Source: Bacillus inaquosorum KCTC 13429 (lineage in GTDB: Bacteria; Bacillota; Bacilli; Bacillales; Bacillaceae). Taken from it: 64,000 bases of DNA. This document shows positions 30,524 through 38,857 of the stretch, piece after piece. The stretch covers positions 496,001 to 560,000 of the forward strand of contig NZ_AMXN01000004.1 of assembly GCF_000332645.1 (NCBI RefSeq). Reading direction: 5' to 3'. Each line of letters opens with the position of its first letter. Position 1 is the stretch's first letter. A program made the translations under genes and the position numbers. A model generated the notes under the pieces. The model did no database searches and was not told where the DNA came from. It was given only the letters and a program-made list of their open reading frames with translations.

Positions 30524-31423
30524 TAACAAAGGCATTGGATAGCTACTATCCAATGCCGCACTGTTTTCTTCAAATGTTTTCTTAAATTCTTTTTCAAATT
30601 GATCAAGACTTTCCTTTGTTGCCGATTTAAATCCTTTCTTAAAGTCCCCTTTTTTTGCCGTTTCCTTTATCATTTCTGAAATAATGTCTTTCCCGTATTT
30701 GTCCGTCAGCTCATTGATCATATAAAAGCTTTGCAAATAGACATCAGTTTCATATTCAGCTCGGGCTTCCTGCCAATCTTGATCTGTCTGCAAACGGTCA
30801 AAGGGCACAACAGAAAACGAGATCGGATCTATGAGCAATTCATAGTTCGCGATCCACTCGCTTAACCCTTCATGAAACCATAACGGAAACTTATCGGGGT
30901 CAGCCTCAAGCTCCTTCAATTTCTGGTGAAACGCATGGTGCGTGTATTCATGAATCAACAATCTCTGGTACAAATAAACCGCTACCTCGTCACCTTCTAA
31001 AAGCTTCTTTTTCTCTTCAGGCAACAATCCGATCAGCTGCTCCTGCTCAGAATAAAAACCGACTACATCCATTAAACCGGAGTAAGCCTCCATCTGTTTT
31101 TCATTATGAAAAAAAATAATATCAATAGGCTTTTGATTCGAATATCCAATCATAATCTGATTAATACTGACCGCATATTCAAGCGTTTCTTTCGTCAATG
31201 GCAGTAAGGACTTTTCCTTAGAAGTGTAATAAATATCGGCCTGTTTGAATGACTCTTTCTTCATGTGCTTCGTCACTTGTTCTTTTGTTATACCAGATGC
31301 CTGCCCTGGCAAAGACAGTATATACATCGTGCTTGATACGATGGCTGAACTTACAGCCAGCATCACAAGGACTCCGCACAGGAATAGAGCGGATGCCGCA
31401 CGCTTTCCTATGCCATCCCGCAA
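30455..31423 (-). CDS. Membrane-anchored MA-type zinc peptidase-like protein
   Basis: A 322-residue protein with an N-terminal membrane segment (ASALFLCGVLVMLAVSSAIV) and an extracytoplasmic peptidase-like domain. The zinc motif HEYTH sits near residue 157, and FHEGLSEWIA near 183 supplies the expected third ligand, as in the peptidase MA superfamily. TTG 31423 follows GGGAGGGAG by seven bases. The locus corresponds to yhcO/yhcP of 168, whose exact split I cannot recall. The last 35 or so codons run through the yhcQ terminator and 69 bases into yhcQ, so the C-terminus may be a read-through extension. Confidence 0.75.
   Translation of the reverse strand: MRDGIGKRAASALFLCGVLVMLAVSSAIVSSTMYILSLPGQASGITKEQVTKHMKKESFKQADIYYTSKEKSLLPLTKETLEYAVSINQIMIGYSNQKPIDIIFFHNEKQMEAYSGLMDVVGFYSEQEQLIGLLPEEKKKLLEGDEVAVYLYQRLLIHEYTHHAFHQKLKELEADPDKFPLWFHEGLSEWIANYELLIDPISFSVVPFDRLQTDQDWQEARAEYETDVYLQSFYMINELTDKYGKDIISEMIKETAKKGDFKKGFKSATKESLDQFEKEFKKTFEENSAALDSSYPMPLLLMKSLLAHSALRWRHLSLCRSK
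30531..30557 (+). terminator. Hairpin after yhcQ
   Basis: A perfect 10-bp stem (30531-30540 with 30548-30557) follows the yhcQ stop. It lacks a clean T-run and lies inside the opposing coding frame. Confidence 0.55.
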
Positions 31424-31508
31424 ACGTCTCCCTCCCTGAGCCGGTCCGTCTTGTACCTTTTATTTTTACTCTATGCAGCCTGAGTTCGCGGTGTGTCATT
31501 AACGCAAA

Positions 31509-31540
31509 GAAAAAGCCGCACAAATTATGCGGCTTTTTTC
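31509..31540. terminator. Terminator of yhcN
   Basis: AAAGCCGCA and TGCGGCTTT form the stem; T6 follows on the plus side and A5/T5 on the minus side, immediately downstream of yhcN. Confidence 0.85.
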
Positions 31541-31542
31541 AT

Positions 31543-32127
31543 TTATTCAGCTTGCGGGAATATACGCTGTACAGTTTCACTGAATTCATCAAAGAATCCT
31601 GCAATTGGATCGCCATTTTGTATCCGCTCGCCATAGCCCTGCATTCGGTCTACAAAGTCCGGATTTGCAGAAACATAAACATTATCCATGTTTTTATCAG
31701 TGTCTCTCACTTTATCTGAAATCTTCTTTTTGAGGTCTTTTCCAACTTCTTTATTTCCATTTGTTAATACAACTGCAACATATGCTTGATTTCCGGCAAC
31801 AATTACATTTGCATGTTTTACTTCTTTCATATCAGTGATTTTATCGGCAGCGTCGTCAGCAACATCTAATTTACGGTTGTTATTACCGTTATTATTGTTG
31901 TTATCGTTATTGTTGACATTGTCAGTTACATTATTATCGACATTGTCACGATTATTATTGACATCGTTAATATTTCTTGTGCCATTATCGTTCACCGGAT
32001 TGCGATAGTTAACATTTTCTGGTTCTAAATTATCACGTCTGCCCTCACCCTGGTTGGCCATTCCGCAGCCAGTCATAAGCAAAGGGATAAGAAGCATAGA
32101 CGCAAGGACTTGTTTTTTTCCAAGCAT
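31543..32127 (-). CDS. yhcN: YhcN, sporulation lipoprotein (YhcN/YlaJ family)
   Basis: A 194-residue lipoprotein. The signal ends in the lipobox LMTGC, so the mature N-terminal Cys is acylated. A low-complexity Asn/Asp tract (about 40-85) links it to the conserved C-terminal domain (MKEVKHANVIVAGNQAYVAVVL...VSANPDFVDRMQGYGERI). Family members are in the spore inner membrane and affect germination or outgrowth. A weak sigma-G-like pair is seen upstream (GCATATT at 32178-32184, CTATAAG at 32152-32158, spacing 19). The Asn tract length probably varies between strains. Confidence 0.92.
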   Translation of the reverse strand: MLGKKQVLASMLLIPLLMTGCGMANQGEGRRDNLEPENVNYRNPVNDNGTRNINDVNNNRDNVDNNVTDNVNNNDNNNNNGNNNRKLDVADDAADKITDMKEVKHANVIVAGNQAYVAVVLTNGNKEVGKDLKKKISDKVRDTDKNMDNVYVSANPDFVDRMQGYGERIQNGDPIAGFFDEFSETVQRIFPQAE

Positions 32128-32276
32128 GTGAATTCCTCCTTTATCACTTTACTTATAGGTTTTTCTAATTGGCTTTAAATATGCATGTAAATCTGAAGGA
32201 AATGCTTTCCCGGGAAATAAAACGGTTAATTTGTCTAATGAGGGGGAAAATATGAATACACTAAGAAGGAGGGATC

Positions 32277-32717
32277 ATGTTGTTCAACCAGCGAAAAGGA
32301 ATCAGCCCCGCAACATTGATTATAGGGTCAACTATGCTTATTGCTGCTTTATCACCTCAGATTCGCCAAAGAGTCGGCGGATTTATTACAGGTCAAATGA
32401 ACAGACAGAATTCTGAAAATAAGATGTTTGATGCTTCTAATGTAGGTAATATGGTCAAACAAGTTTTTGGCGGCGGCAATAACCAGGAACGTTCGCAAAA
32501 TCAAAGCCAGCAGCAAAATGGCCGTCAGCATCAGAATGCCGGACAGCAGCAAACACAGCACCAGCATACCCAGACTCAAACTAGGCAAGCTGAGACAGCA
32601 ACGAAAAAAAGACAGCCGCATTATGCCGAACCCATTCATTTTGAACAAAGCGCAATGAATGTGATGGACGACAACACCATGATGGGAATACTTGAGGACT
32701 TAGAACCCGGCCGTTAA
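32277..32717 (+). CDS. yhcM: YhcM, glutamine-rich small protein of unknown function
   Basis: A 146-residue protein. A hydrophobic segment near the start (GISPATLIIGSTMLIAALSP) may be a membrane anchor; the middle is a Gln/His/Asn-rich low-complexity stretch (about 65-115); and a conserved tail HYAEPIHFEQSAMNVMDDNTMMGILEDLEPGR ends the chain. ATG 32277 follows AAGGAGGGATC. It diverges from yhcN, which suggests sporulation expression, but I see no certain promoter. The assignment is by synteny. Confidence 0.8.
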   Translation: MLFNQRKGISPATLIIGSTMLIAALSPQIRQRVGGFITGQMNRQNSENKMFDASNVGNMVKQVFGGGNNQERSQNQSQQQNGRQHQNAGQQQTQHQHTQTQTRQAETATKKRQPHYAEPIHFEQSAMNVMDDNTMMGILEDLEPGR

Positions 32718-32824
32718 AAAAACGTGTAATCTCAGGCGGATTGCATAATGGTTCAAGTAGTTAATTTTATTGGCTTTTCAGGAGTTTTTTGCATTTTTCC
32801 GCCTGTTTTGAATTGGTGAGCATT

Positions 32825-32872
32825 AAAAAATCCTTCTTTCGTTCAATGAAGAACGCTTGAAGGATTTTTTTA
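32825..32872 (+). terminator. Terminator of yhcM
   Basis: AAAAAATCCTTC and GAAGGATTTTTT form a 12-bp stem with an inner hairpin, about 110 bases after yhcM. It is near-symmetric and could act on either strand. Confidence 0.8.
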
Positions 32873-32901
32873 ATGCGCCACTCTATCCGAAGCAATCTTT
32901 A

Positions 32902-33091
32902 TCAATTCATTGTTAGTTCCCACAAAGTTGAAAAGGACAGAACACTAGTTAACACTGCTACTGCGAATATAACCCGAGTGAGTTTCATTAATAATCTAAT
33001 TTTATTTCTTGCTTCAACGCTCAACATATAATTTTCACTCGAGCGTTAGAAATCCTGTCAGCAATATAATAACAAACAAGCCGAAGCCCAT
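32902..33091 (-). pseudogene. Decayed two-helix small membrane protein gene
   Basis: Two short minus-strand frames lie end to end. The first (ATG 33091 to TGA at 33035) reads MGFGLFVIILLTGFLTLE. The second overlaps in another frame and runs to TGA 32902, including a 41-codon ORF from ATG 33027 with the hydrophobic stretch VIFAVAVLTSVLSFSTLWEL. Joined by a one-base shift they would make one protein with two membrane helices. No clear ribosome site precedes either. No family recognised; an intact 41-residue membrane peptide is the alternative. Confidence 0.35.
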
Positions 33092-33160
33092 TTCAATATG
33101 TGTTTTTATGTTTCCACTTCTAGTGATTTAGTTCGTCTAAAAGATATCAGGTGAATGAAA

Positions 33161-33184
33161 AAAGAACCTTTTTAGGCTCTTTAA
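33161..33184 (-). terminator. Terminator of the XRE-membrane gene
   Basis: AGAGCC and GGTTCT form a short stem followed by T6 on the minus strand, 35 bases after the gene. Confidence 0.65.
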
Positions 33185-33219
33185 TCATGATTTCCTTGAA
33201 TCAAATTGGTTAGTATCTA

Positions 33220-34008
33220 TTATGAGAAATCATCCACTCTTTTTCTTACTTTTTTACTTAGCTTAAAACCGAACCTATTTATATACTCTTCATTTTTCGC
33301 CATTATTTGATAAGCCTCAATTATCGGCAGGGTGCGAATTAAAATGCAGACACCAATAGCGATCAAAACAACACAAACCGGATAGTAGGCATTGAAACCT
33401 GAGACTATATGTTTTCTTTCAAGAAAAAAAGGAATTCCGCCTGCTACAATGGAACAAACACCAGCGACCATGATAGCAGCATACCTTTTTTTCATATCAT
33501 TATATCTCGCTGTCAGCTCTTTATGATGATTTTGGTCAAAAATCAGAGCCTCTTTCTTGAGCACCTTGTATTTATCTTCTACCGAGATCAATCCTGTCAC
33601 AATAGCCCCAATGCCGAGTACAGCTATGATCATGATAAGGAGTGTATAGATGGCTGGTTCTTGTTTAAAAACCAAATAAGGGATAGTAGATAAAATAAGC
33701 AGGCAAAGTCCGAAAGAAACATATTTGGAAACTTTGCGTTCATGCAATAAAAAGCCGCCTGCCATTTCTCTGCTAACATAATATCCTTCTTTATTGTCAC
33801 GACGCGGCTCAACAGAATCTTTTAACAAATAATCAATTGATACTTCAAAAATGTTTCCAATCATTAAAAGCTTTTCGGTTTCAGGAAACCCTTGCCCATT
33901 TTCCCATTTGCTAATCGCCTGCCTTGTCGTGTTTACTTTTTCAGCTAAAGCTTCTTGAGACAGTCCTTTTTCTTTTCGCAACTTAAAAAGTTTTTCACCA
34001 AATGTCAT
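33220..34008 (-). CDS. XRE-family regulator with four-helix membrane domain
   Basis: A 262-residue protein with an N-terminal Cro/CI helix-turn-helix (about 8-62, KGLSQEALAEKVNTTRQAISKWENGQG) and a C-terminal part with four hydrophobic helices (about 90-110, 115-140, 170-195 and 205-225). This layout is common for membrane-tethered regulators near transporter or bacteriocin-type genes. ATG 34008 has AAGGAG upstream. The DNA is AT-rich compared with its neighbours. From memory it is absent between yhcM and tcyP in 168, so it is probably acquired. Target genes are not evident. Confidence 0.85.
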   Translation of the reverse strand: MTFGEKLFKLRKEKGLSQEALAEKVNTTRQAISKWENGQGFPETEKLLMIGNIFEVSIDYLLKDSVEPRRDNKEGYYVSREMAGGFLLHERKVSKYVSFGLCLLILSTIPYLVFKQEPAIYTLLIMIIAVLGIGAIVTGLISVEDKYKVLKKEALIFDQNHHKELTARYNDMKKRYAAIMVAGVCSIVAGGIPFFLERKHIVSGFNAYYPVCVVLIAIGVCILIRTLPIIEAYQIMAKNEEYINRFGFKLSKKVRKRVDDFS

Positions 34009-34269
34009 AGTTAAGAAACTCCTTTGCTTTGATGACTATATTGTATGAAAACAACGATCCTTGTTCTATCTTCCAGCAAATGCACTTTGTCAACTTACGG
34101 TTGCAACGATGTTATACAGTGTGTTTTTGCCTGTTCAGACCATGTCTAGAATAAAGAGGAGTAAATGTTTTCAAAAATAAACATCTAATTCCTGTTCCTT
34201 CTTTAGTATAGATAAACAATTCATTCTTTTCCACTTTTTATCCATTCCCCTTAACTTGTTATGTAACAG

Positions 34270-34486
34270 TCATGAAAGAAGCATTGAGGTATGAAGGGCA
34301 ACCGTATGCATGAGATGGTTCAAATCCGAAAACTGGATTTTGATTGTTCAGTGGTCTTTTGAGAAAGCTGGAATTACTCTTCCCAGAACAGCACAAGAAC
34401 AGCATGAGGCAACAAAGAAACAGGTGGAACAGTTGCTTATTTCAGCGTGCAAAAAAATCACAGTAGAATTCTTGAGGACATTATAA
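34270..34486 (+). pseudogene. Remnant of an ICE-type NlpC/P60 cell-wall hydrolase
   Basis: Read across frames, 34270-34420 encodes VMKEALRYEGQPYA*DGSN, then PKTGFDCS, then QWSFEKAGITLPRTAQEQH and EATKK. This is the catalytic core of NlpC/P60 hydrolases such as CwlT of integrative conjugative elements, with the active-site Cys in FDCS. It is broken by a TGA, an extra T in GGATTTTG, and an apparent loss of about ten bases between FDCS and QW. Both upstream and downstream parts are missing. A 58-codon frame (ATG 34310) survives by chance. The resemblance is by eye only. Confidence 0.6.
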
Positions 34487-34591
34487 AAAGACCACCGTTG
34501 ATGGTCCTTCAATTTACTAACACACCCATTATTTCAACAAGACGGAAACATTAAATTACCATCTCTGAGATTGTTGAGATGCCATTATACC

Positions 34592-35113
34592 TTAAAATTT
34601 ACAGTACCAAAAAATCGCAATTTCATTCGCTGTTGGAAAGTTGGAATAAAGCATAGTATCAACTGCACCTATTACAAAGTGGTTTTTGGCATAAAAATGA
34701 CAAGCTGAAACATTAATATCTTGTGTTTCAAGCATAAGACCACTAAAGTTATTCTCCTTTGCCCATTCAATGGCTTTATTTAATAATGCTGTTCCAACAC
34801 CATTTTTTCTATACTCTTTTGCAACAGCAATGTCCTCTATTAGTGCATATCCATTCCAATTAGAACGAATCTTAATCCGACCAATGCAATTGTTTTCAAC
34901 ATAATAAAAAAAAACAACTTTCCCCTCTTCTTCAATATAACTAACATCAATTTCATCATCTTCATATTTCTTGAAATAAGGTTCAGAAAATAGTTCCTCT
35001 GTATATTTCCAAACATTGTTTTCAAATGTAGGTATAATTCTACCTGAAACAAGGAAAGGTTCGTTTGGTTTATTGAAATCTTTCATATTAAATTGATTCA
35101 TTTTAATTATCAT
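34592..35113 (-). CDS. GNAT acetyltransferase, streptothricin-acetyltransferase-like
   Basis: A 173-residue GNAT enzyme. The acetyl-CoA loop is VAKEYRKNGVGTALL (about 96-110), and the segments NEPFLVSGRIIPTF, WNGYALIEDIAV, LMLETQDINVSACHFYAKN and DTMLYSNFPTANEIAIFWY resemble streptothricin/nourseothricin acetyltransferases (SatA/YyaR, Sat4). These inactivate the antibiotic by acetylating its beta-lysine. ATG 35113 follows GGAAGGAG. A promoter TTGATT-N16-TATAAT lies at 35162-35189. The gene is AT-rich and sits in the accessory patch, so acquisition is likely. Substrate is inferred. Confidence 0.8.
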   Translation of the reverse strand: MIIKMNQFNMKDFNKPNEPFLVSGRIIPTFENNVWKYTEELFSEPYFKKYEDDEIDVSYIEEEGKVVFFYYVENNCIGRIKIRSNWNGYALIEDIAVAKEYRKNGVGTALLNKAIEWAKENNFSGLMLETQDINVSACHFYAKNHFVIGAVDTMLYSNFPTANEIAIFWYCKF

Positions 35114-35161
35114 ATCAATCTCCTTCCAAACGAAAACTTGTATTAAGAACTCTCAACTTCC

Positions 35162-35189
35162 ATTATATGTTATTCGATAAATAAATCAA
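35162..35189 (-). promoter_or_regulatory. Promoter of the acetyltransferase gene
   Basis: On the minus strand TTGATT (35184-35189) and a perfect TATAAT (35162-35167) are 16 bases apart. Confidence 0.65.
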
Positions 35190-35293
35190 TAACCGCTCTT
35201 AAAACAACAAACTTTGTGAAAACAGCACTTAAGACGTCCATCAACCTTTGTTTCCAATAACTTTTAGTAAGTGGAGTAAAAGCAAATCATAAA

Positions 35294-35342
35294 TAAAAGA
35301 ACCCATGAAACCTTTATATTACAGGGTTCATGGGTTCTTTTA
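35294..35342 (-). terminator. Terminator of tcyP
   Basis: A long stem (AAAGAACCCATGAA arms) followed by TTTTATTT on the minus strand, about 40 bases after tcyP. Confidence 0.88.
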
Positions 35343-35380
35343 TTGAAATGAACTATCAATCCTAGGCGGATTATACGTTG

Positions 35381-36772
35381 TTACGCTTCTTCTGCTTCAA
35401 CCACTCTGGATTGATCATTGAATACCCCTGGATCAATTTCCTTCGTGATCTTACTCGTAATGAGACCAGATGTCATGCTCCCGCTGACATTCAGAGCAGT
35501 ACGCCCCATGTCAATTAACGGTTCGATTGAGATTAGTAAACCGGCGAGCGCCACAGGCATATTTAATGATGATAAAACTAGAAGCGCCGCGAATGTCGCT
35601 CCGCCGCCAACTCCGGCAACACCGAAGGAGCTGATGGCAACGACTGCGATAACTGTGATGATGAACACCGGGTCAAACGGATTTTGGCCGATAGTTGGGG
35701 CAATCATCATCGCCAGCATCGCAGGGTAAATGCCCGCGCATCCATTTTGACCGATCGAAAGACCGAACGAACCGGCAAAGTTTGCGATTCCTTCCGGCAC
35801 ACCCATGCTTCTCTGTGTTTTAATATTCAGCGGTAAAGCACCCGCGCTTGACCGTGATGTAAATGCAAATACAAGTACAGGCACTGCTTTTTTCAAATAA
35901 ACAATCGGATTCAAGCCACTGAGCGTCAGCAGCAGCAAATGAATAATAAACATTGTAATTAACGCGGCATACGAAGCAATTACAAACATACCCAGTTTTA
36001 GAATGCTGTCAATATCACTCGTCGCGATCGTTTTTGTCATAATGGCCAGCACCCCGTAAGGCGTCAGTCTCAAAATGAGGGTGACAACGCGCATGACAAT
36101 GGCATAAACGGCATCAACCAGCTTTTTAAATGTTTCTGCCTGTTCCGGCTGTTTACGTTTCACGCCTAGGAACGCCATTCCAAGGAAAGCTGCAAAAATA
36201 ACGACAGCGATCGTTGAAGTCGGTCTAGCTCCTGTAAAATCTAAAAACGGGTTTCCCGGCAGCAGTTCAACAATCTGCTGCGGCAGCGTTGTCGCTGTCA
36301 TATCCTCTGATTTCTGCTGAAGCTCCTGTCCACGTGAAAGCTCTGTATCCCCTTGGTCAACCTGAATCGCCTGCAGGTCAAAAGAAAGCGCGGACGCAAT
36401 GCCGACAGCTGCCGCTACAGCTGTTGTCGCAACTAAAATCCCGATAATCAAACCGCTGATTTTTCCGAGATTTTTTGTCAGCTTCAGCTTTGTAAATGCG
36501 CCGAGAATTGAAATAAAGACGAGCGGCATGACAACCATTTGAAGCAATTTGACATATCCGCCCCCGGCGATATTAAACCAGTCAGCTGTTTGAATGACTA
36601 TATTTGAAGTCGGGCCGTAAATCAGCTGAAGCGCAAATCCGAATACAATCCCCAGCCCCAGCGCAGTAAATACACGTTTAGAGAAGGAAACATGTTTTTT
36701 CTGCATCACAAAAAGCCCTAAGATAAGTAAAAATAAAATAAATACATGTAATACGACTAGTAAAGTCTCCAA
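35381..36772 (-). CDS. tcyP: TcyP, sodium/cystine symporter
   Basis: A 463-residue dicarboxylate/amino acid:cation symporter (DAACS/GltT fold), the high-affinity L-cystine importer of B. subtilis (formerly yhcL). Conserved features are the long hydrophobic helices, the re-entrant loop SRSSAGALPLNIKT (about 318-331) and the second loop VGGGATFAALLVLSSLNMPVALAG. Length equals that of the 168 protein. The promoter carries an ATCGGAAT element one base from the -35, shared with ssuB and consistent with repression by the cysteine regulator CymR. It is monocistronic. Confidence 0.95.
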   Translation of the reverse strand: METLLVVLHVFILFLLILGLFVMQKKHVSFSKRVFTALGLGIVFGFALQLIYGPTSNIVIQTADWFNIAGGGYVKLLQMVVMPLVFISILGAFTKLKLTKNLGKISGLIIGILVATTAVAAAVGIASALSFDLQAIQVDQGDTELSRGQELQQKSEDMTATTLPQQIVELLPGNPFLDFTGARPTSTIAVVIFAAFLGMAFLGVKRKQPEQAETFKKLVDAVYAIVMRVVTLILRLTPYGVLAIMTKTIATSDIDSILKLGMFVIASYAALITMFIIHLLLLTLSGLNPIVYLKKAVPVLVFAFTSRSSAGALPLNIKTQRSMGVPEGIANFAGSFGLSIGQNGCAGIYPAMLAMMIAPTIGQNPFDPVFIITVIAVVAISSFGVAGVGGGATFAALLVLSSLNMPVALAGLLISIEPLIDMGRTALNVSGSMTSGLITSKITKEIDPGVFNDQSRVVEAEEA

Positions 36773-36806
36773 AGCAGGTAAACTCTCCCTTCGAATTTTC
36801 TCATAT

Positions 36807-36835
36807 ACTATATTACACTAATTCCGATGGGTCAA
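36807..36835 (-). promoter_or_regulatory. tcyP promoter with CymR-like element
   Basis: On the minus strand TTGACC (36830-36835) and TATAGT (36807-36812) are 17 bases apart. The spacer contains ATCGGAAT (36821-36828), identical in sequence and position to the ssuB promoter. Control of both by CymR is known for B. subtilis; the exact site is my inference. Confidence 0.75.
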
Positions 36836-36944
36836 GTGCGAATTATTAAAACAATAAAATCCAAGTAAAAAAAACTTATATAATCCCTTATTTGTCCTTT
36901 TCTTTCCCTTCCATCTTTAGTACCTTATATTAGGGTGATAATAT

Positions 36945-38024
36945 TTGCTGAAAGAGCTGTTTGTAAACTTGACCATTTTAATCACATTTAATTATCTCTT
37001 CACCCACCTGTTTAAAGATAGGCTGGTACATAAAAAAGACAGCATATCCTTCCAAGCTGTTAAAGGACTGGCCTGCGGTTTCCTCGGGGTTATTCTGATG
37101 GTTTTTGGATTTACCTATCAGCATTCAATCATTGATTTTAGAAATATCCCTATTATGATCGCTGCTCTTTACGGAGGCTGGGTTTCAACGGCAACGGCCT
37201 TGGTTATGATCGGTGCAGGCCGCATGCTGATCACGATGAACACATCTGCACTATACTCGGTTATTATCATTTGTATTGCTGCCATCCCGTCACTCATTGT
37301 TTCTAGAAGAAAAAAAGTACAATTAAAACATGCTTTCTACCTTTTAATGATCACAAATAGCATGATCTCATTTTCCTTTTATTTTCTTATAGATTTACAT
37401 TCATATGAACTTCACTTTTATTTTTGGATCATCTCCATAGCGGGCGGCATGCTCAGTTTATATATTATTGATCATGAAACAAATGCACATCTTCTTTTTA
37501 AACAATATAAGTTTCAGGCCCACTTTGACTTTTTAACAGGCATTTATAACCGAAGAAAGTTTGAAGAAATCACACAAACTCTGTATCAACAGGCGGCCAA
37601 TAACCCGCATTTTCAATTCGCTCTGATTTATATGGATATCGACCATTTTAAAACCATCAATGACCAATATGGCCATCATGAAGGCGATCAAGTGCTGAAA
37701 GAGCTGGCTTCACGTCTGAAGCATAGCATCCGAAATACTGATCCTGCCGCACGGATTGGCGGTGAAGAATTTGCCGTGCTCCTGCCGAACTGTACGCTTA
37801 ATAAAGCAGTCCAAATCGCGGAACGAATCAGGCGCGCTGTCAGTGACGAACCAGTTAGATTAACAAACGGAGAAGAGCTGTCAGTGACGATATCACTGGG
37901 GGCCGCTCATTATCCCAATAATACGGAACATCCAGAATCCTTGCCGATTCTTGCCGATCAAATACTCTACAAAGCGAAAGAAACGGGACGGAACAAAGTA
38001 TGTTTTTCAGAAAAAAAAGAATGA
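36945..38024 (+). CDS. dgcK: DgcK, membrane diguanylate cyclase
   Basis: A 359-residue enzyme (formerly yhcK) making cyclic di-GMP from two GTP. The N-terminal half has about six membrane helices of the 5TMR-LYT sensor type (to about 185). The GGDEF domain follows (about 195-355) with the active-site ARIGGEEFAVLLP signature, DIDHFKTINDQYGHHEGD, and no obvious RxxD inhibitory site just before it. TTG 36945 after AGGGTGAT is the start. It converges with yhcJ. Cyclic di-GMP in B. subtilis inhibits motility through YpfA/DgrA. Confidence 0.94.
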   Translation: MLKELFVNLTILITFNYLFTHLFKDRLVHKKDSISFQAVKGLACGFLGVILMVFGFTYQHSIIDFRNIPIMIAALYGGWVSTATALVMIGAGRMLITMNTSALYSVIIICIAAIPSLIVSRRKKVQLKHAFYLLMITNSMISFSFYFLIDLHSYELHFYFWIISIAGGMLSLYIIDHETNAHLLFKQYKFQAHFDFLTGIYNRRKFEEITQTLYQQAANNPHFQFALIYMDIDHFKTINDQYGHHEGDQVLKELASRLKHSIRNTDPAARIGGEEFAVLLPNCTLNKAVQIAERIRRAVSDEPVRLTNGEELSVTISLGAAHYPNNTEHPESLPILADQILYKAKETGRNKVCFSEKKE

Positions 38025-38026
38025 AT

Positions 38027-38857
38027 TCAATGTTCGAATTCATTCTTCCAATCTGAAAGACGTTTTAAAGGCAGAAAAGCCGGAACAAGATCCCCTTGGT
38101 ATTCCTTTTCTATAAATGCCGCTGTATCATCAGCTTGATAAAGTTCAAGAATGGTTTGCAGTGCTTCCCGATCTTGATCCTCCGCTCTGACAACAATCAA
38201 ATTCATCTCTTCCTCTGACATTAGTCCGCCGCTCTTTATGGTGTGTTTTTTCGGGTTCAGCCCTGCTTTTTTTGCATCAGATGGTTTCATGACAAATACA
38301 TCGGCGCCGCTCACTGCATCCTGCTGCCGGACGGTCTTCAATTTCAGGTGCCTCGGATTATCTTTAATCATATCGACTGAACCTGTTCCGTTAAATCCGT
38401 TTTTCAACGTTAGCAAGCCCGCCTTCTGAAGCACCGTAAGCGCCCTGCCAAAATCGAACGCTTTATCCGGAACCGAAATAACAGCTCCGCGCGGTATATC
38501 TTGGATTCGGCCATATCGTTTTGAATAAATGCCCATAGGCGTTATGTATGTCGTACCGAGCGGTGCCAGCTTATGTTTGTATTTTTGGGTGAACGACTGA
38601 AAATATGAAATGGTTTGAAAAGCGTTGGCATCAATTTCTTTGTTCGCAAGCGCGATATCAGACTCCGCATAATCCGAAAAAGGAATCAGTTGAATATCCA
38701 GCCCTGCCTCTTCCGCCTTTTCAGCAATATAGTTCCATATTGCCCTGTCAGACTCAGCAATTCCGATTTTGATCGTTTCATGTTCTCCTGACGGTGAGCA
38801 TGCAGTGAATGAAACGAGCAGAACAAAAACAAAACTGCATATAAGCCACTTTTTCAT
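38027..38857 (-). CDS. yhcJ: YhcJ, NlpA/MetQ-family substrate-binding lipoprotein
   Basis: A 276-residue lipoprotein with lipobox FTAC (about 17-20) and the NlpA fold (IKIGIAESDRAIWNYIAEKAEEAGLDIQLIPFSDYAESDIALANKEIDANAFQ region). Homologues are methionine-binding subunits of MetNPQ transporters. No permease or ATPase gene lies nearby, so it is an orphan. ATG 38857 is preferred since AGGAG precedes it by ten bases. A promoter with TTGACA and 17-base spacing lies upstream. It shares only a short 3' gap with dgcK and no clear terminator is seen, though an AATTCATTCTT/AAGAATGAATT inverted repeat occurs at 38017-38047. Confidence 0.88.
   Translation of the reverse strand: MKKWLICSFVFVLLVSFTACSPSGEHETIKIGIAESDRAIWNYIAEKAEEAGLDIQLIPFSDYAESDIALANKEIDANAFQTISYFQSFTQKYKHKLAPLGTTYITPMGIYSKRYGRIQDIPRGAVISVPDKAFDFGRALTVLQKAGLLTLKNGFNGTGSVDMIKDNPRHLKLKTVRQQDAVSGADVFVMKPSDAKKAGLNPKKHTIKSGGLMSEEEMNLIVVRAEDQDREALQTILELYQADDTAAFIEKEYQGDLVPAFLPLKRLSDWKNEFEH

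Noticed and set aside
31865..31990. Short repeats of TTATTATTG/TTGTTATCG type that could suggest a tandem array or CRISPR
   Set aside because: They are asparagine and aspartate codons of the low-complexity linker in yhcN, with no spacer structure.
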